This document shows positions 7,704-15,211 of a stretch of DNA of 17,949 nt, piece after piece. Position numbers and translations under genes: made by a program. The stretch is from the NCBI GenBank assembly GCA_020434645.1, contig JAGRAK010000009.1, positions 1 to 17,949 of the forward strand, given 5' to 3'. The notes below the pieces were generated by a model. It ran no database searches and had not been told where the DNA came from. It saw nothing but the letters and a program-made list of their open reading frames with translations. Source of the DNA: Bdellovibrionales bacterium (GTDB lineage: Bacteria; Bdellovibrionota; Bdellovibrionia; Bdellovibrionales; UBA1609). Each line of letters begins with the position of its first letter. Within the stretch, counting starts at the first letter, position 1.

Positions 7704-8516
7704 TTAAATTTTAAAAAAATCCACCGAAAATGCGGCCAAGGTTTCTTCTTTCGAATCGCGAATAATATTTTTCGCGTCGTTAATGCTTTTTACTAATTGA
7801 GATTTGATTTTTAAATAGTCGTCTTCTGATAGGGTTATGGCAGATGAGTAGTGAAGGTCTCTTTGAGTATCTTCGCGGTCGAGAGATTGAATAGCTTTCA
7901 TACGCCAATTTGTGTGAAATTTAGAAATAAGTGGAGAGTCACTGCCGAGATGTATTCGACTGGTGCCGATGCGGTATTCATTTTTGTTTTCAACGACAAG
8001 GCCAATTTGAACCAAAAACTCCAGTATCTCCGTGGTTTTTTTCAATGAAATATTAAGATGATCAGAAATTTTTTCGCGAGTTTGAAATTCAGGAATAGTC
8101 GTCATGACATGAATGGCGCCATATAGCCAAGAACTGTAAAATGTGGCTTGGTCAGCGGGCAGAATCTCAGCTTTCACTCCCAACCGATCTTTTAAGAAAA
8201 GTCGTTTCTCTTGGGCGGCAGTGATTTGTTTTTTTAAACGCTCTTGTAATTTATGAGATCCGGCTCGGGCATAATGTACAAGCAACATAAAGTACTGCGC
8301 TTTATCTTCAGTGTGGCCGAGATAATCATTCATTTCTTCAGCTTGTTCTGCGGTGAATTGTGAGCTCCCGCTAATAACTTGAGAAATATGGGAGACCGGG
8401 CACCTGATGGCCTCAGCCATCGCGCGCCGAACTCCGCGTCCGTTTTTAGGGGAATGCTTAATAAAGTGGAGCAAATAAGCTTTATAATCAGTAAAATCAA
8501 ATACGTCTTTATTCAC
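7704..8516 (-). CDS. TIGR02147-family regulatory protein (DUF4423-type)
   Basis: A 270-residue protein matching the TIGR02147 layout: an N-terminal 'F-D-F-T-D-Y-K-A-Y-L' start, a helix-turn-helix-like segment at about 30-68 (RRAMAEAIRCPVSHISQVIS then the FTAEQAEEMNDYLG helix), a central helical region, a winged-helix segment at about 145-180 (TREKISDHLNISLKKTTEILEFL), and a C-terminal domain with the HYSSAITLSEDDYLKIK block. The family is abundant in predatory Bdellovibrio-like bacteria and Fibrobacter and is thought to regulate transcription. The start is a GTG at 8516 with GGGGA four bases before it. A perfect inverted repeat sits 14 bases upstream, which fits autoregulation or control of the divergent protease-like gene. 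Confidence 0.88.
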   Translation of the reverse strand: MNKDVFDFTDYKAYLLHFIKHSPKNGRGVRRAMAEAIRCPVSHISQVISGSSQFTAEQAEEMNDYLGHTEDKAQYFMLLVHYARAGSHKLQERLKKQITAAQEKRLFLKDRLGVKAEILPADQATFYSSWLYGAIHVMTTIPEFQTREKISDHLNISLKKTTEILEFLVQIGLVVENKNEYRIGTSRIHLGSDSPLISKFHTNWRMKAIQSLDREDTQRDLHYSSAITLSEDDYLKIKSQLVKSINDAKNIIRDSKEETLAAFSVDFFKI

Positions 8517-8529
8517 ATATTCCCCATAG

Positions 8530-8549
8530 TTATGAACATATATTCATAA
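8530..8549. promoter_or_regulatory. Inverted repeat between the TIGR02147 gene and the divergent secreted-protein gene
   Basis: TTATGAA and TTCATAA flank a CATATA spacer, giving a perfect 20-base dyad just upstream of the regulator's start and about 105 bases before the divergent gene. It is a candidate operator for the regulator itself. Confidence 0.5.
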
Positions 8550-8654
8550 AAGATGAATAAATCAGATCATATTTCATTAATTTAATCTATCAGTTAATAA
8601 CGCAACGCGCTAAGTTGGTGCCTGATTTGCACTTAACGAACAAAGGAGAATTTT

Positions 8655-9815
8655 ATGAGCACGTATTTTAATAAGGCGCGTTTAGCCAAGGCCGCTGTGA
8701 CAATAATTGCAGTGTTGAGCTGTTCATCGTCGTTTGCTGGCGGAGATGGTAGCGGCGGATCAGTGACTAAGCCAAAAGCGGAGTCTGAAACTTTTGGTAA
8801 CAGAGGCGATATTAGTCAGGCGCTCAAGCATGCGCCAAAGATGATGCAGCTCTATATGAATTTCTTTGAAAATGTGGAGTGGGGTTTTTCTAGTGGCTCA
8901 GGCCGAGTCACACGCGAAGACCTTATTGAGTTCGTTGATGGCTTCGTGTTGAAACCCAACTATCGTCAGTATTTGTCGGCAGACCGGTTAAAGCCTCAAA
9001 ATGAGGCCTGTTTGTACACTGACCCCGCAACAAAAGTTGTTCATAAGGTGATTGCTTCTACTAAAAACGGGCAGATTTGTTTTAGTATCGATCTTGCGGC
9101 CGAAGAAAATTGGTCGAGTCATATTACTCAAAAGAAAATTCTAAATATATACGCACATGAGCTCGCTCATATAATGGGGGCTGGTGAAGATAAAAAGGGC
9201 GAGGCCTTGGCTGCAATGTTCGGTGATTACGTTGAAACGCTCATTGAGGATCGAAAATATTATTTTGATATTACCAATGCCGTGCCTAGCTCCGATCTGC
9301 TAAAAAATTTTTTAGAGGATGCTAAAATCATTGCAGAAAAAACTTCACAAGCCAGCAGCTTAACTGAAGTCTGTATGAATGCCATGGCACTAAGTCATAT
9401 TATTCAAGGCGTGCAGGAGGCTTATTTCGATAACCCGTACTCTTCAATAAATACGCCTTTAATAGATTTAAAAGGGGTAACAAAGTTGCAGCTGGCGAAT
9501 ATTCGTCTTTATGTTGTTCAAGATCAGTGCATAAATGGTAAATCTGTTGCGATTGGTAAAAAGCAGCACCCATATGATCTGTTAATGTCGGGCGACTATT
9601 CATTTCTAGATTACACCCCTCGAGTTCGCGCAAGACAAAGTCAAAAAGTTAAAGAATTGCGTAAAGAGTATTCGTATCTTTATAAAACGGTTGATCCTGA
9701 TACTAAGCTGGATTTGATATCAAACTTAAAAAATCAAATAGACAGGGCTTGGTGGGAATTTATTTTAATTGAAGACGATATCACGGCGCTTGAAAAATTG
9801 ATGAAAAATGATTGA
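8655..9815 (+). CDS. Secreted protein with HExxH (putative zinc metallopeptidase) motif
   Basis: A 386-residue exported protein, preceded by an AAAGGAG site. The N-terminal hydrophobic stretch (about 10-28) ends either at a poor lipobox (VLSC, Cys 23) or at a signal-peptidase site near SFA-GG. At 166-184 it reads YAHELAHIMGAGEDKKGEA: H168-E169-x-x-H172 is the zinc-peptidase signature, and E178 or E183 could be the third ligand of a gluzincin. The rest is mostly helical with several Cys (119, 142 and later), and the C-terminal 60 residues are charged and likely coiled-coil. No named peptidase family is recognised. It is divergent from the TIGR02147 gene and may be under its control. A short Gly/Ser-rich linker follows the signal. 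Confidence 0.72.
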   Translation: MSTYFNKARLAKAAVTIIAVLSCSSSFAGGDGSGGSVTKPKAESETFGNRGDISQALKHAPKMMQLYMNFFENVEWGFSSGSGRVTREDLIEFVDGFVLKPNYRQYLSADRLKPQNEACLYTDPATKVVHKVIASTKNGQICFSIDLAAEENWSSHITQKKILNIYAHELAHIMGAGEDKKGEALAAMFGDYVETLIEDRKYYFDITNAVPSSDLLKNFLEDAKIIAEKTSQASSLTEVCMNAMALSHIIQGVQEAYFDNPYSSINTPLIDLKGVTKLQLANIRLYVVQDQCINGKSVAIGKKQHPYDLLMSGDYSFLDYTPRVRARQSQKVKELRKEYSYLYKTVDPDTKLDLISNLKNQIDRAWWEFILIEDDITALEKLMKND

Positions 9816-9833
9816 GCATTGCCTCAACACTAA

Positions 9834-9859
9834 TCTCGCCTGATGCTCACCAGGCGAGA
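9834..9859 (+). terminator. GC-rich hairpin after the metallopeptidase-like gene
   Basis: TCTCGCCTG and CAGGCGAGA form a perfect 9-bp stem with an 8-base loop, 18 bases after the stop codon. A T-rich stretch follows only about 10 bases later, so it may be an atypical intrinsic terminator or an RNA 3'-end stabiliser. Confidence 0.55.
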
Positions 9860-9927
9860 CGAGAATTCACTTTATTTCTAAATTCTAAAATACATGTAGT
9901 GAATAAAATGCAATGTTACGAGTTTCT

Positions 9928-9942
9928 GGTCAAAATTTGACC
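9928..9942. promoter_or_regulatory. 15-bp palindrome overlapping a TTGACC -35-like hexamer
   Basis: GGTCAAAATTTGACC is a perfect dyad around one central A, 50 bases before the start of the cysteine-repeat protein gene. Its right half contains TTGACC, close to a sigma-70 -35 box, but no strong -10 is paired with it (ATTCTA lies about 18 bases later). A bound dimer would occlude that promoter, as a repressor would. Confidence 0.45.
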
Positions 9943-9991
9943 TAGGTTCATATTACGACGATTCTATTAGAGATCTCCGGGGGGATGTATC

Positions 9992-11875
9992 ATGGGGAAG
10001 CTCTTATTTTTTATTCAAGTCGTTATTGTATTTGCAAGCTTCAGTGTAGAGGCCTCTGAGCAAACACTCTACTCGGTGACTTTGCCCGAATTGAAGCAGC
10101 AAATCCCGGCATGTGATTCAAACAAAAAAATAGAAGCTTATGATAAGTCGTGCAGGGTGGCGATACATCGTTATTGCATAAAAGTGGCGGGTAAGTCTTC
10201 TGGCTTTGGGCCAGTGAATTTCGAGGGTGGTCGTTACAAAGTTGTATGCTCAAATGAATTTCAACCTGTTTCAACAACTTGGCAGCAGGTGAATCATTTT
10301 CTCGGTGGGTGTTCGCCCAAAGATAGCAACAATCTAAGATGTCAGGTTTCGATAAGTCGGTTTTGTAAAAATAATGGCACGACTAATAATTCAAGCACAT
10401 ACTTATCAGGCTTTGGCCCCATAGAATTTACGAGCTCCGCTTTGCATATTGCTTGCGTAAAAGCCCAGAAGGCCACATTGCTCGAAGCAGAAAACTCAGA
10501 CTTAAAAGGTTATCAAGATTCTTGCAGTGACCCCCGCAGCTCAGGTCTTGATTGTGCCAAAGCATTTCATAAATTTTGTCGTGCGAGCGGATTTAAAAGT
10601 GGCTCTGGGCCAGCTGAATCAGATGGTAAAACGTCTCAGATGTTTTGCGTGCAGAGAGAAAGCATAGACCCAAGAATTTCACTTGTGCATGCTCATGGTG
10701 CTTACCCAGATCTTGGCAAATACAATGATACTTTTTTAAATTACGGCGCGAGTGTTGTGCAATTTATTGGGTTTCAGAGCATGGAGGTTTTACTTAACTC
10801 TAAAGATGCTTGCCCACAGGGTAAGAGTGAAGATTATTTGCGAGTCCGCCCAGATGGTTACTATCGAAACCGTGAGGATTGTGAGCAAAATTACCAGAAT
10901 ATGACAGAGATGGCGCAACGAGCGGGCTTTCAAGGCATACTCAATCGTCAATTGAATACTTTATTTATATCCAGTGAAACGGGTAATCCCGCAACTATTA
11001 CTTCGCATTTTATCGCGGGTCGCTTAGATGCAGCGGGCAACGTGAGGCCAATAGCTAAATTTGAATTAGACCGACTTTACCTCGAGCATTATCAGCTCGC
11101 CGATTATCTGCTGACGAGACCAGACAACAAGATTAAAAAAATAATTCTCCAATCGACTAACGAAATGGATTGGCAACTTCTGGCTTCACATAATGGTGTT
11201 CAGCCACTTGGTAAGCGACGTTGTCTTGCGGTGCAGCCGCAGGCGATAAAAAATGCCGTGTTATATTGGAACACAATCCAGACGGCAACAGACGCTGCCA
11301 AAAAAGCCAACATCGGCACATCTAAACATAATGGGCTTAAACTGTATCACGCGTGTGAGGTGAATCTTGTGGCAAAGTCTTACCAGCAGAGGGGCTCTGT
11401 GCTAAGCGCGAGTGAAGATGTTATACCTCAAACGGCATGTGATCTATATGGGTATTCAGCTTATGACACGGCTTTAGGCGTAGCAGAGTCTTGTAGTCAA
11501 AGTGTGCCGTATCCTAGTTTTCAAGAAGCAGTGAAATATTTAAAGGAGCAGATATCTAAGGGTAGTTATTATGGCGATTATTCTGGTGAGCGACTGTACA
11601 TCAGTGAATTTGGAATTCCAGAAAATGCAGTGAGTTTTAAAGACCCTGTAAAAAGAGTGAATTTAATTAATGAAGTTCTAAGGGTTGCGCTAGAAAAAGA
11701 AAAATTGTCGTATTTTAACTATTGGCAATTGTATGATGGTGATTGCGACCCACAGTCTATAAAGGTCCCGTATCAAGTCGATTACGCGAAATGTTCAGGT
11801 TTTGCCGTCATGAGACCAGACGGAAGCCTAACGGATGCGTTTTTAAAAGGTCTATCTCAGCGTCGAGGCCAGTAA
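9992..11875 (+). CDS. Secreted protein: three four-Cys repeats plus clan GH-A-like glycosidase domain
   Basis: A 627-residue exported protein with a signal peptide of about 21 residues (ending VEA-SEQ); GGGGGG lies before the ATG. Residues 41-219 are three tandem repeats of 45-50 residues, each with four Cys (C41/54/62/86, C107/117/125/155, C178/188/196/219). In each, the second and third Cys are exactly seven residues apart (C-x7-C) around an x-F/Y-C helix, and an SGFGP or SGSGP turn follows at 70, 139 and 203. I do not recognise this repeat. Residues 230-620 look like a (beta/alpha)8 hydrolase: N390-E391 (STNEMDW) fits the acid/base Asn-Glu of clan GH-A and E539 in ISEFGIPE fits the nucleophile, followed by YFNYWQLYDGD near the last strand. 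The glycosidase reading is inference. The repeats could bind carbohydrate or cell wall. Confidence 0.72.
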   Translation: MGKLLFFIQVVIVFASFSVEASEQTLYSVTLPELKQQIPACDSNKKIEAYDKSCRVAIHRYCIKVAGKSSGFGPVNFEGGRYKVVCSNEFQPVSTTWQQVNHFLGGCSPKDSNNLRCQVSISRFCKNNGTTNNSSTYLSGFGPIEFTSSALHIACVKAQKATLLEAENSDLKGYQDSCSDPRSSGLDCAKAFHKFCRASGFKSGSGPAESDGKTSQMFCVQRESIDPRISLVHAHGAYPDLGKYNDTFLNYGASVVQFIGFQSMEVLLNSKDACPQGKSEDYLRVRPDGYYRNREDCEQNYQNMTEMAQRAGFQGILNRQLNTLFISSETGNPATITSHFIAGRLDAAGNVRPIAKFELDRLYLEHYQLADYLLTRPDNKIKKIILQSTNEMDWQLLASHNGVQPLGKRRCLAVQPQAIKNAVLYWNTIQTATDAAKKANIGTSKHNGLKLYHACEVNLVAKSYQQRGSVLSASEDVIPQTACDLYGYSAYDTALGVAESCSQSVPYPSFQEAVKYLKEQISKGSYYGDYSGERLYISEFGIPENAVSFKDPVKRVNLINEVLRVALEKEKLSYFNYWQLYDGDCDPQSIKVPYQVDYAKCSGFAVMRPDGSLTDAFLKGLSQRRGQ

Positions 11876-11942
11876 TATTCATAGATCATATACCGACTGA
11901 TTAATAATGCGGCAGGTCAGTATCGGCAATCGGCCACACTCG

Positions 11943-11984
11943 CTGATCTGCATCATGATTTATCCTTAAAATCTCTGTCATAAT
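11943..11984 (+). promoter_or_regulatory. FNR/DNR-type box and -10 element of the nirS promoter
   Basis: CTGAT-CTGC-ATCAT at 11943-11956 holds the TGAT-N4-ATCA core of FNR/DNR/NNR sites. CATAAT at 11979-11984 fits a -10 box. If transcription starts seven bases after it (about 11991), the site is centred at -41.5, the exact class II activator position. It predicts low-oxygen or nitric-oxide induction of nirS. Confidence 0.65.
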
Positions 11985-12045
11985 AACTCGATAAATTAAA
12001 ACTGAAAGTTTTTAACATCTTGAACACACGACAGAAGAGGTATGT

Positions 12046-14013
12046 ATGAGAAAGATATTAGTTGGGCTTATTAGCGGGAGTATTGCGGTAGTGGGGCACC
12101 TGGCACTTGCTGCTGGGGATGCTGCCGCAGGTAAAGCAAAGGCCGTCACTTGTTTTGCTTGTCACGGTGAAGGAGGAAACAGCACAAATGAAGCGATGTT
12201 TCCCTCACTTGCTGGCAAAGATGCAAAGTTGATAGTTGAAAAATTAAAAGGTTATAAAGACGGCACGATAAAAACGCCAAACGCTGTGATGATGAGGCCT
12301 AACGCGCTTACTTTAAGTGAAAAAGACATGGAGAACTTGGCGGCGTATTTTTCTTCACAAAAACCAAAAACGAAACCAAAGGGTAAGGCCTCTGTTAGTG
12401 CACCAACTTCAAAGTATGAAGCGGCACCATCGGGCATAGACGCAAAGACGATCATTGGTAGTAACTTACCTAAAGAGCTTCGCATGACCGGTGCGGAGTT
12501 TGAAAAAGCGAAAAATATTTACTTTCAGCGCTGTGCGGGCTGTCACGGTGTTCTTCGTAAAGGTGCGACGGGTAAGCCGCTCACTACAGATATCACGCGT
12601 AAACTAGGTACAGATTACTTAGCTAATTTCATTAACTACGGGTCGCCAGCCGGAATGCCGAATTGGGGTACCTCTGGTGAGCTTTCTAAAAGTGAAATCA
12701 ATTTGATGGCCAGATATATTCAAAATGAACCGCCTCAGCCTCCAGAGTGGGGAATGAAAGAGCTTGCTAGTTCTTGGAAAGTCGCCGTTCCTGTAGATAA
12801 GCGTCCGAAGAAACAAATGAACAAGTTGAACCTTAAGAATTTATTCTCAGTGACTTTGCGTGATTCTGGTGAAGTTGCACTTATCGATGGTGACTCTAAA
12901 GAAATAGTAACAATTATTAAAACAGGTTATGCAGTTCATATTTCACGACTATCTAATTCTGGTCGCTACTTATTTGTTATCGGTCGAGATGCAAAAATAA
13001 ATTTAATCGATCTTTGGATGCCTGTTCCGAGTACAGTGGCTGAAATCAAAGTTGGTCTTGAGGCGCGTTCTGTTGAGACCTCTAAGTATAAAGGTTATGA
13101 AGACAAATACGCTATTGCGGGCTCTTACTGGCCACCTCAGTTTGTCATTATGAATGGTGATACATTAGAGCCACTTAAAGTTGTATCGACTCGTGGTATG
13201 ACTGTGGACACTCAAGAGTATCACCCAGAGCCTCGTGTGGCGGCTATTATTGCCTCTCACCAAAAGCCAGAATTTATTATCAATGTAAAAGAAACTGGCA
13301 AAGTGATGATGGTGGATTACAGCGATATTAAAAATTTAAAAACCACAGTAATTGAAACTGCGCAGTTTTTGCATGATGGTGGTTGGGATCGTACTCACCG
13401 CTACTTCTTATCTGCCGCAAATAAATCAAATAAAATAGCGGTGGTTGATTCTAAAGAGAGCAAGTTAGTAAAGCTTGTAGATGTCGGCGCGATTCCGCAT
13501 CCTGGGCGAGGTGCTAACTTTAAAGATCCAGACCACGGCTATGTTTGGGCAACGGGTCACTTGGGTGACGCTTCGATTTCTTTGATTTCTACAAGCGGCA
13601 AAAAAGCATGGACTGTTGTACGCACGCTAACGGGTCAAGGTGGAGGATCACTATTTATTAAGACTCACCCTAAATCGAATAATCTTTGGGTGGATACAAC
13701 GCTTAATCCTGATCCTAAAATCAGCCAATCTATTGCCGTTTGGGATATTAAAAATATAGACAAGGGCTTTGAAGTATTACCGATTGCAGACATGGCCGAT
13801 CTTGGCGAGGGTCCAAAGCGCGTGGTGCAGCCGGAGTACAATCAAAAGGGTGATGAGATTTGGTTCTCTGTATGGAACGGAAAAAATCAAAAATCAGCTC
13901 TTGTTGTGCTAGACGATAAAACCAGAAAGTTAAAGAAAGTGATCAAAGACGATCGCCTTATTACTCCAACTGGTAAATTCAACGTCTACAATACAATGCA
14001 CGACATTTACTAA
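12046..14013 (+). CDS. nirS: Cytochrome cd1 nitrite reductase with extra N-terminal haem c domain
   Basis: NirS reduces nitrite to nitric oxide in the periplasm. Order: signal peptide (1-22), an additional monohaem c domain (CFACH, C36/C39/H40, likely Met 82 or 83), a Lys/Pro-rich linker (about 105-130), the standard haem c domain (CAGCH, C163/C166/H167, Met 204 in GMPNW), then the eight-bladed d1 propeller to residue 655. Spacings match the Pseudomonas aeruginosa enzyme exactly: H167 to M204 is 37, H167 to H298 is 131, H298 to H443 is 145, H443 to H485 is 42. These are the haem c ligands, the proximal d1 His and the two catalytic His (FLHDGG and PHPGRG). All key residues are present, so an active enzyme is expected. 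No haem d1 synthesis genes (nirF, nirJ, nirE, nirDLGH) appear here. AGAGG precedes the start. Confidence 0.94.
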   Translation: MRKILVGLISGSIAVVGHLALAAGDAAAGKAKAVTCFACHGEGGNSTNEAMFPSLAGKDAKLIVEKLKGYKDGTIKTPNAVMMRPNALTLSEKDMENLAAYFSSQKPKTKPKGKASVSAPTSKYEAAPSGIDAKTIIGSNLPKELRMTGAEFEKAKNIYFQRCAGCHGVLRKGATGKPLTTDITRKLGTDYLANFINYGSPAGMPNWGTSGELSKSEINLMARYIQNEPPQPPEWGMKELASSWKVAVPVDKRPKKQMNKLNLKNLFSVTLRDSGEVALIDGDSKEIVTIIKTGYAVHISRLSNSGRYLFVIGRDAKINLIDLWMPVPSTVAEIKVGLEARSVETSKYKGYEDKYAIAGSYWPPQFVIMNGDTLEPLKVVSTRGMTVDTQEYHPEPRVAAIIASHQKPEFIINVKETGKVMMVDYSDIKNLKTTVIETAQFLHDGGWDRTHRYFLSAANKSNKIAVVDSKESKLVKLVDVGAIPHPGRGANFKDPDHGYVWATGHLGDASISLISTSGKKAWTVVRTLTGQGGGSLFIKTHPKSNNLWVDTTLNPDPKISQSIAVWDIKNIDKGFEVLPIADMADLGEGPKRVVQPEYNQKGDEIWFSVWNGKNQKSALVVLDDKTRKLKKVIKDDRLITPTGKFNVYNTMHDIY

Positions 14014-14032
14014 AAAATATTCTGCTCACATA

Positions 14033-14077
14033 AAAGCCAGCTTTAAACGAATTCAAGTTTAACAGCTGGCTTTTTTT
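14033..14077 (+). terminator. Intrinsic terminator of nirS
   Basis: AAAGCCAGCT pairs perfectly with AGCTGGCTTT, the stem is extended by TTAAAC with GTTTAA, and a run of seven T follows. It lies 20 bases after the nirS stop codon. Confidence 0.9.
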
Positions 14078-14122
14078 ATTTGGCGGAGAGGAATCAAAAG
14101 CGCAACTTGAATTTAGCCTTGA

Positions 14123-14245
14123 TTACTCATTCAGATTGATCTCGTACCCAGTTGTTGATGCTACCTCGGGGATGGAGCTAAACTCATCTTTCCATTCATC
14201 AAATTCGGACTGTGAATAAATAAAAACATCGGCATCAACACGCGG
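14123..14245 (-). pseudogene. Start-less fragment resembling the C-terminus of a nucleotidyltransferase
   Basis: Between the nirS terminator and the lipoprotein gene, the minus strand reads a 40-residue tail in one frame, preceded by a stop codon and with no start codon: VDADVFIYSQSEFDEWKD, then SSIPEVASTTGYEINLNE. The V-D-x-D-V-F-I-Y-S-x-x-E-F-x-x-W pattern resembles the last strand and helix of MNT-type nucleotidyltransferase domains. It is therefore probably the remnant of a lost antitoxin-like gene. The similarity is short, so this is tentative. Confidence 0.4.
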
Positions 14246-14253
14246 TTAAATGG

Positions 14254-14778
14254 CTAATGCTTTGTGAAACCAGGGCATGTATTAACCCAGAAACTATTAT
14301 TACTGACGCATTTTTTGGAATTACAAATGGAATCTAAAGTAAGTGCTTCGTAAGTTACCTTATGATTACCCAATACGTCAAACGGAATAGGCGCAGTTTG
14401 ACCTATTGGGTTTTGAATGTCCAGTTTCAACTCGTCTCGAGCGCAAATTTTTACTTGCGATTCTGACCGTAGTATTTCGTCTATATTTTGTGCTTGAGAA
14501 TGGCAGGTGTCTCTATCCTGATTTGTCGATACCATAATCTCTAGTACCTCATTTTTATCATTTAAAACGTACATGAAATACTGATGCCTCCAATTGTTTT
14601 CTGCCTCAGCATTTAAGAAAAGACATTTCTGTTGTACGCGATTTGAGCGTACTTGAATGACGTGAAGATCGTCTGCTTTGGTATGAAACGTTTCGATATT
14701 AAAAACAGGCGCAGACTGACATCCTGTAATAAAAAGACAAAGCGATAGTACGATCGTACTATTTTTTAAGTTCTGCAT
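14254..14778 (-). CDS. Hypothetical lipoprotein
   Basis: A 174-residue protein with a signal peptide ending in the lipobox ITGC (Cys at 20), so it is probably anchored in the outer membrane or the inner membrane's outer leaflet. The mature part has five or six Cys (in QKCLF, DTCHS, KICAR, SICNSKKC and NTCPG), suggesting disulfide bonds, and looks beta-rich. I do not recognise the domain. Its start overlaps the end of the upstream small gene by 13 bases on the same strand, so the two form a coupled operon. Its stop lies nine bases from the nucleotidyltransferase remnant. Confidence 0.72.
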   Translation of the reverse strand: MQNLKNSTIVLSLCLFITGCQSAPVFNIETFHTKADDLHVIQVRSNRVQQKCLFLNAEAENNWRHQYFMYVLNDKNEVLEIMVSTNQDRDTCHSQAQNIDEILRSESQVKICARDELKLDIQNPIGQTAPIPFDVLGNHKVTYEALTLDSICNSKKCVSNNSFWVNTCPGFTKH

Positions 14779-15023
14779 GGATCTTTCAGATCTTTTTGTC
14801 GAATTCCTTTGAAAATGAAGTCTTTGGACTCGCCATTAGTATCTTTCAGAATTTTTAAGGTTTTCTTTGTGATTTGAGCAATGCCCAACGCAATTTTTCT
14901 GTTATTTAAACGACGCAGATGCCGATCTAGTATTGTTATTCCCGTGGGATCCTTTTCGCTTATAGGAACATGCATGGGGTGTTCGCGAACTGCTGTGACT
15001 TTTTTCTTAGGTTTTTTTGACAT
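14766..15023 (-). CDS. Small basic hypothetical protein
   Basis: An 85-residue, Lys/Arg-rich protein beginning M-S-K-K-P-K-K-K. It has no signal or membrane segment and no motif I can name; the middle (TGITILDRHLRRLNNRKIALGIAQITKKTLKIL) is probably two helices. The coupled overlap with the lipoprotein gene supports it being real, but its ribosome-binding site (TTGAG) is weak. A plus-strand frame across 14881-15111 is the less likely reading, because it lacks operon context. Confidence 0.55.
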   Translation of the reverse strand: MSKKPKKKVTAVREHPMHVPISEKDPTGITILDRHLRRLNNRKIALGIAQITKKTLKILKDTNGESKDFIFKGIRQKDLKDPCRT

Positions 15024-15111
15024 AAACTCAATTTATCTACTGATTTATGGTTTATCAATTATTTATGAAAACACGTGGTTCCGCTATTCATTGCCGAGCA
15101 CATCATACTGA

Positions 15112-15145
15112 ATCCTGAATACAGTTAACAGCATCCTGAATACAG
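15112..15145. repeat. Two 13-bp direct repeats, 21 bp apart, beside the tRNA remnant
   Basis: ATCCTGAATACAG occurs at 15112-15124 and again at 15133-15145, a start-to-start spacing of 21 bases (two helical turns). It ends nine bases before the tRNA remnant. It could be a protein-binding array, such as integrase or regulator sites. Confidence 0.75.
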
Positions 15146-15153
15146 AATTAAAC

Positions 15154-15211
15154 TGGCGGAGAGAGTGGGATTCGAACCCACGTTACTATTACTAGTAAAC
15201 ACGCTTTCCAA
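15154..15211 (-). other. tRNA-Ser(GGA) 3' remnant: probable attachment site (att) of an integrated element
   Basis: On the minus strand this reads as the 3' part of a tRNA-Ser: anticodon loop TTGGAAA (anticodon GGA at 15207-15209), 3' anticodon strand GCGTG, a long class II variable arm (TTACT paired with AGTAA), T-arm GTGGG-TTCGAAT-CCCAC, acceptor strand TCTCTCC, G and an encoded CCA. The 5' half is missing: no acceptor GGAGAGA precedes it and the anticodon-stem partner CACGC is replaced. Similarity stops at the anticodon loop, the usual crossover point of tyrosine integrases that use tRNA genes. The element should lie to the right, with an intact tRNA-Ser at its far end. Confidence 0.82.

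Noticed and set aside
14881..15111. 76-codon plus-strand frame opposite the small basic protein
   Set aside because: It is antisense to a gene coupled to the lipoprotein gene; composition looks like a shadow frame.
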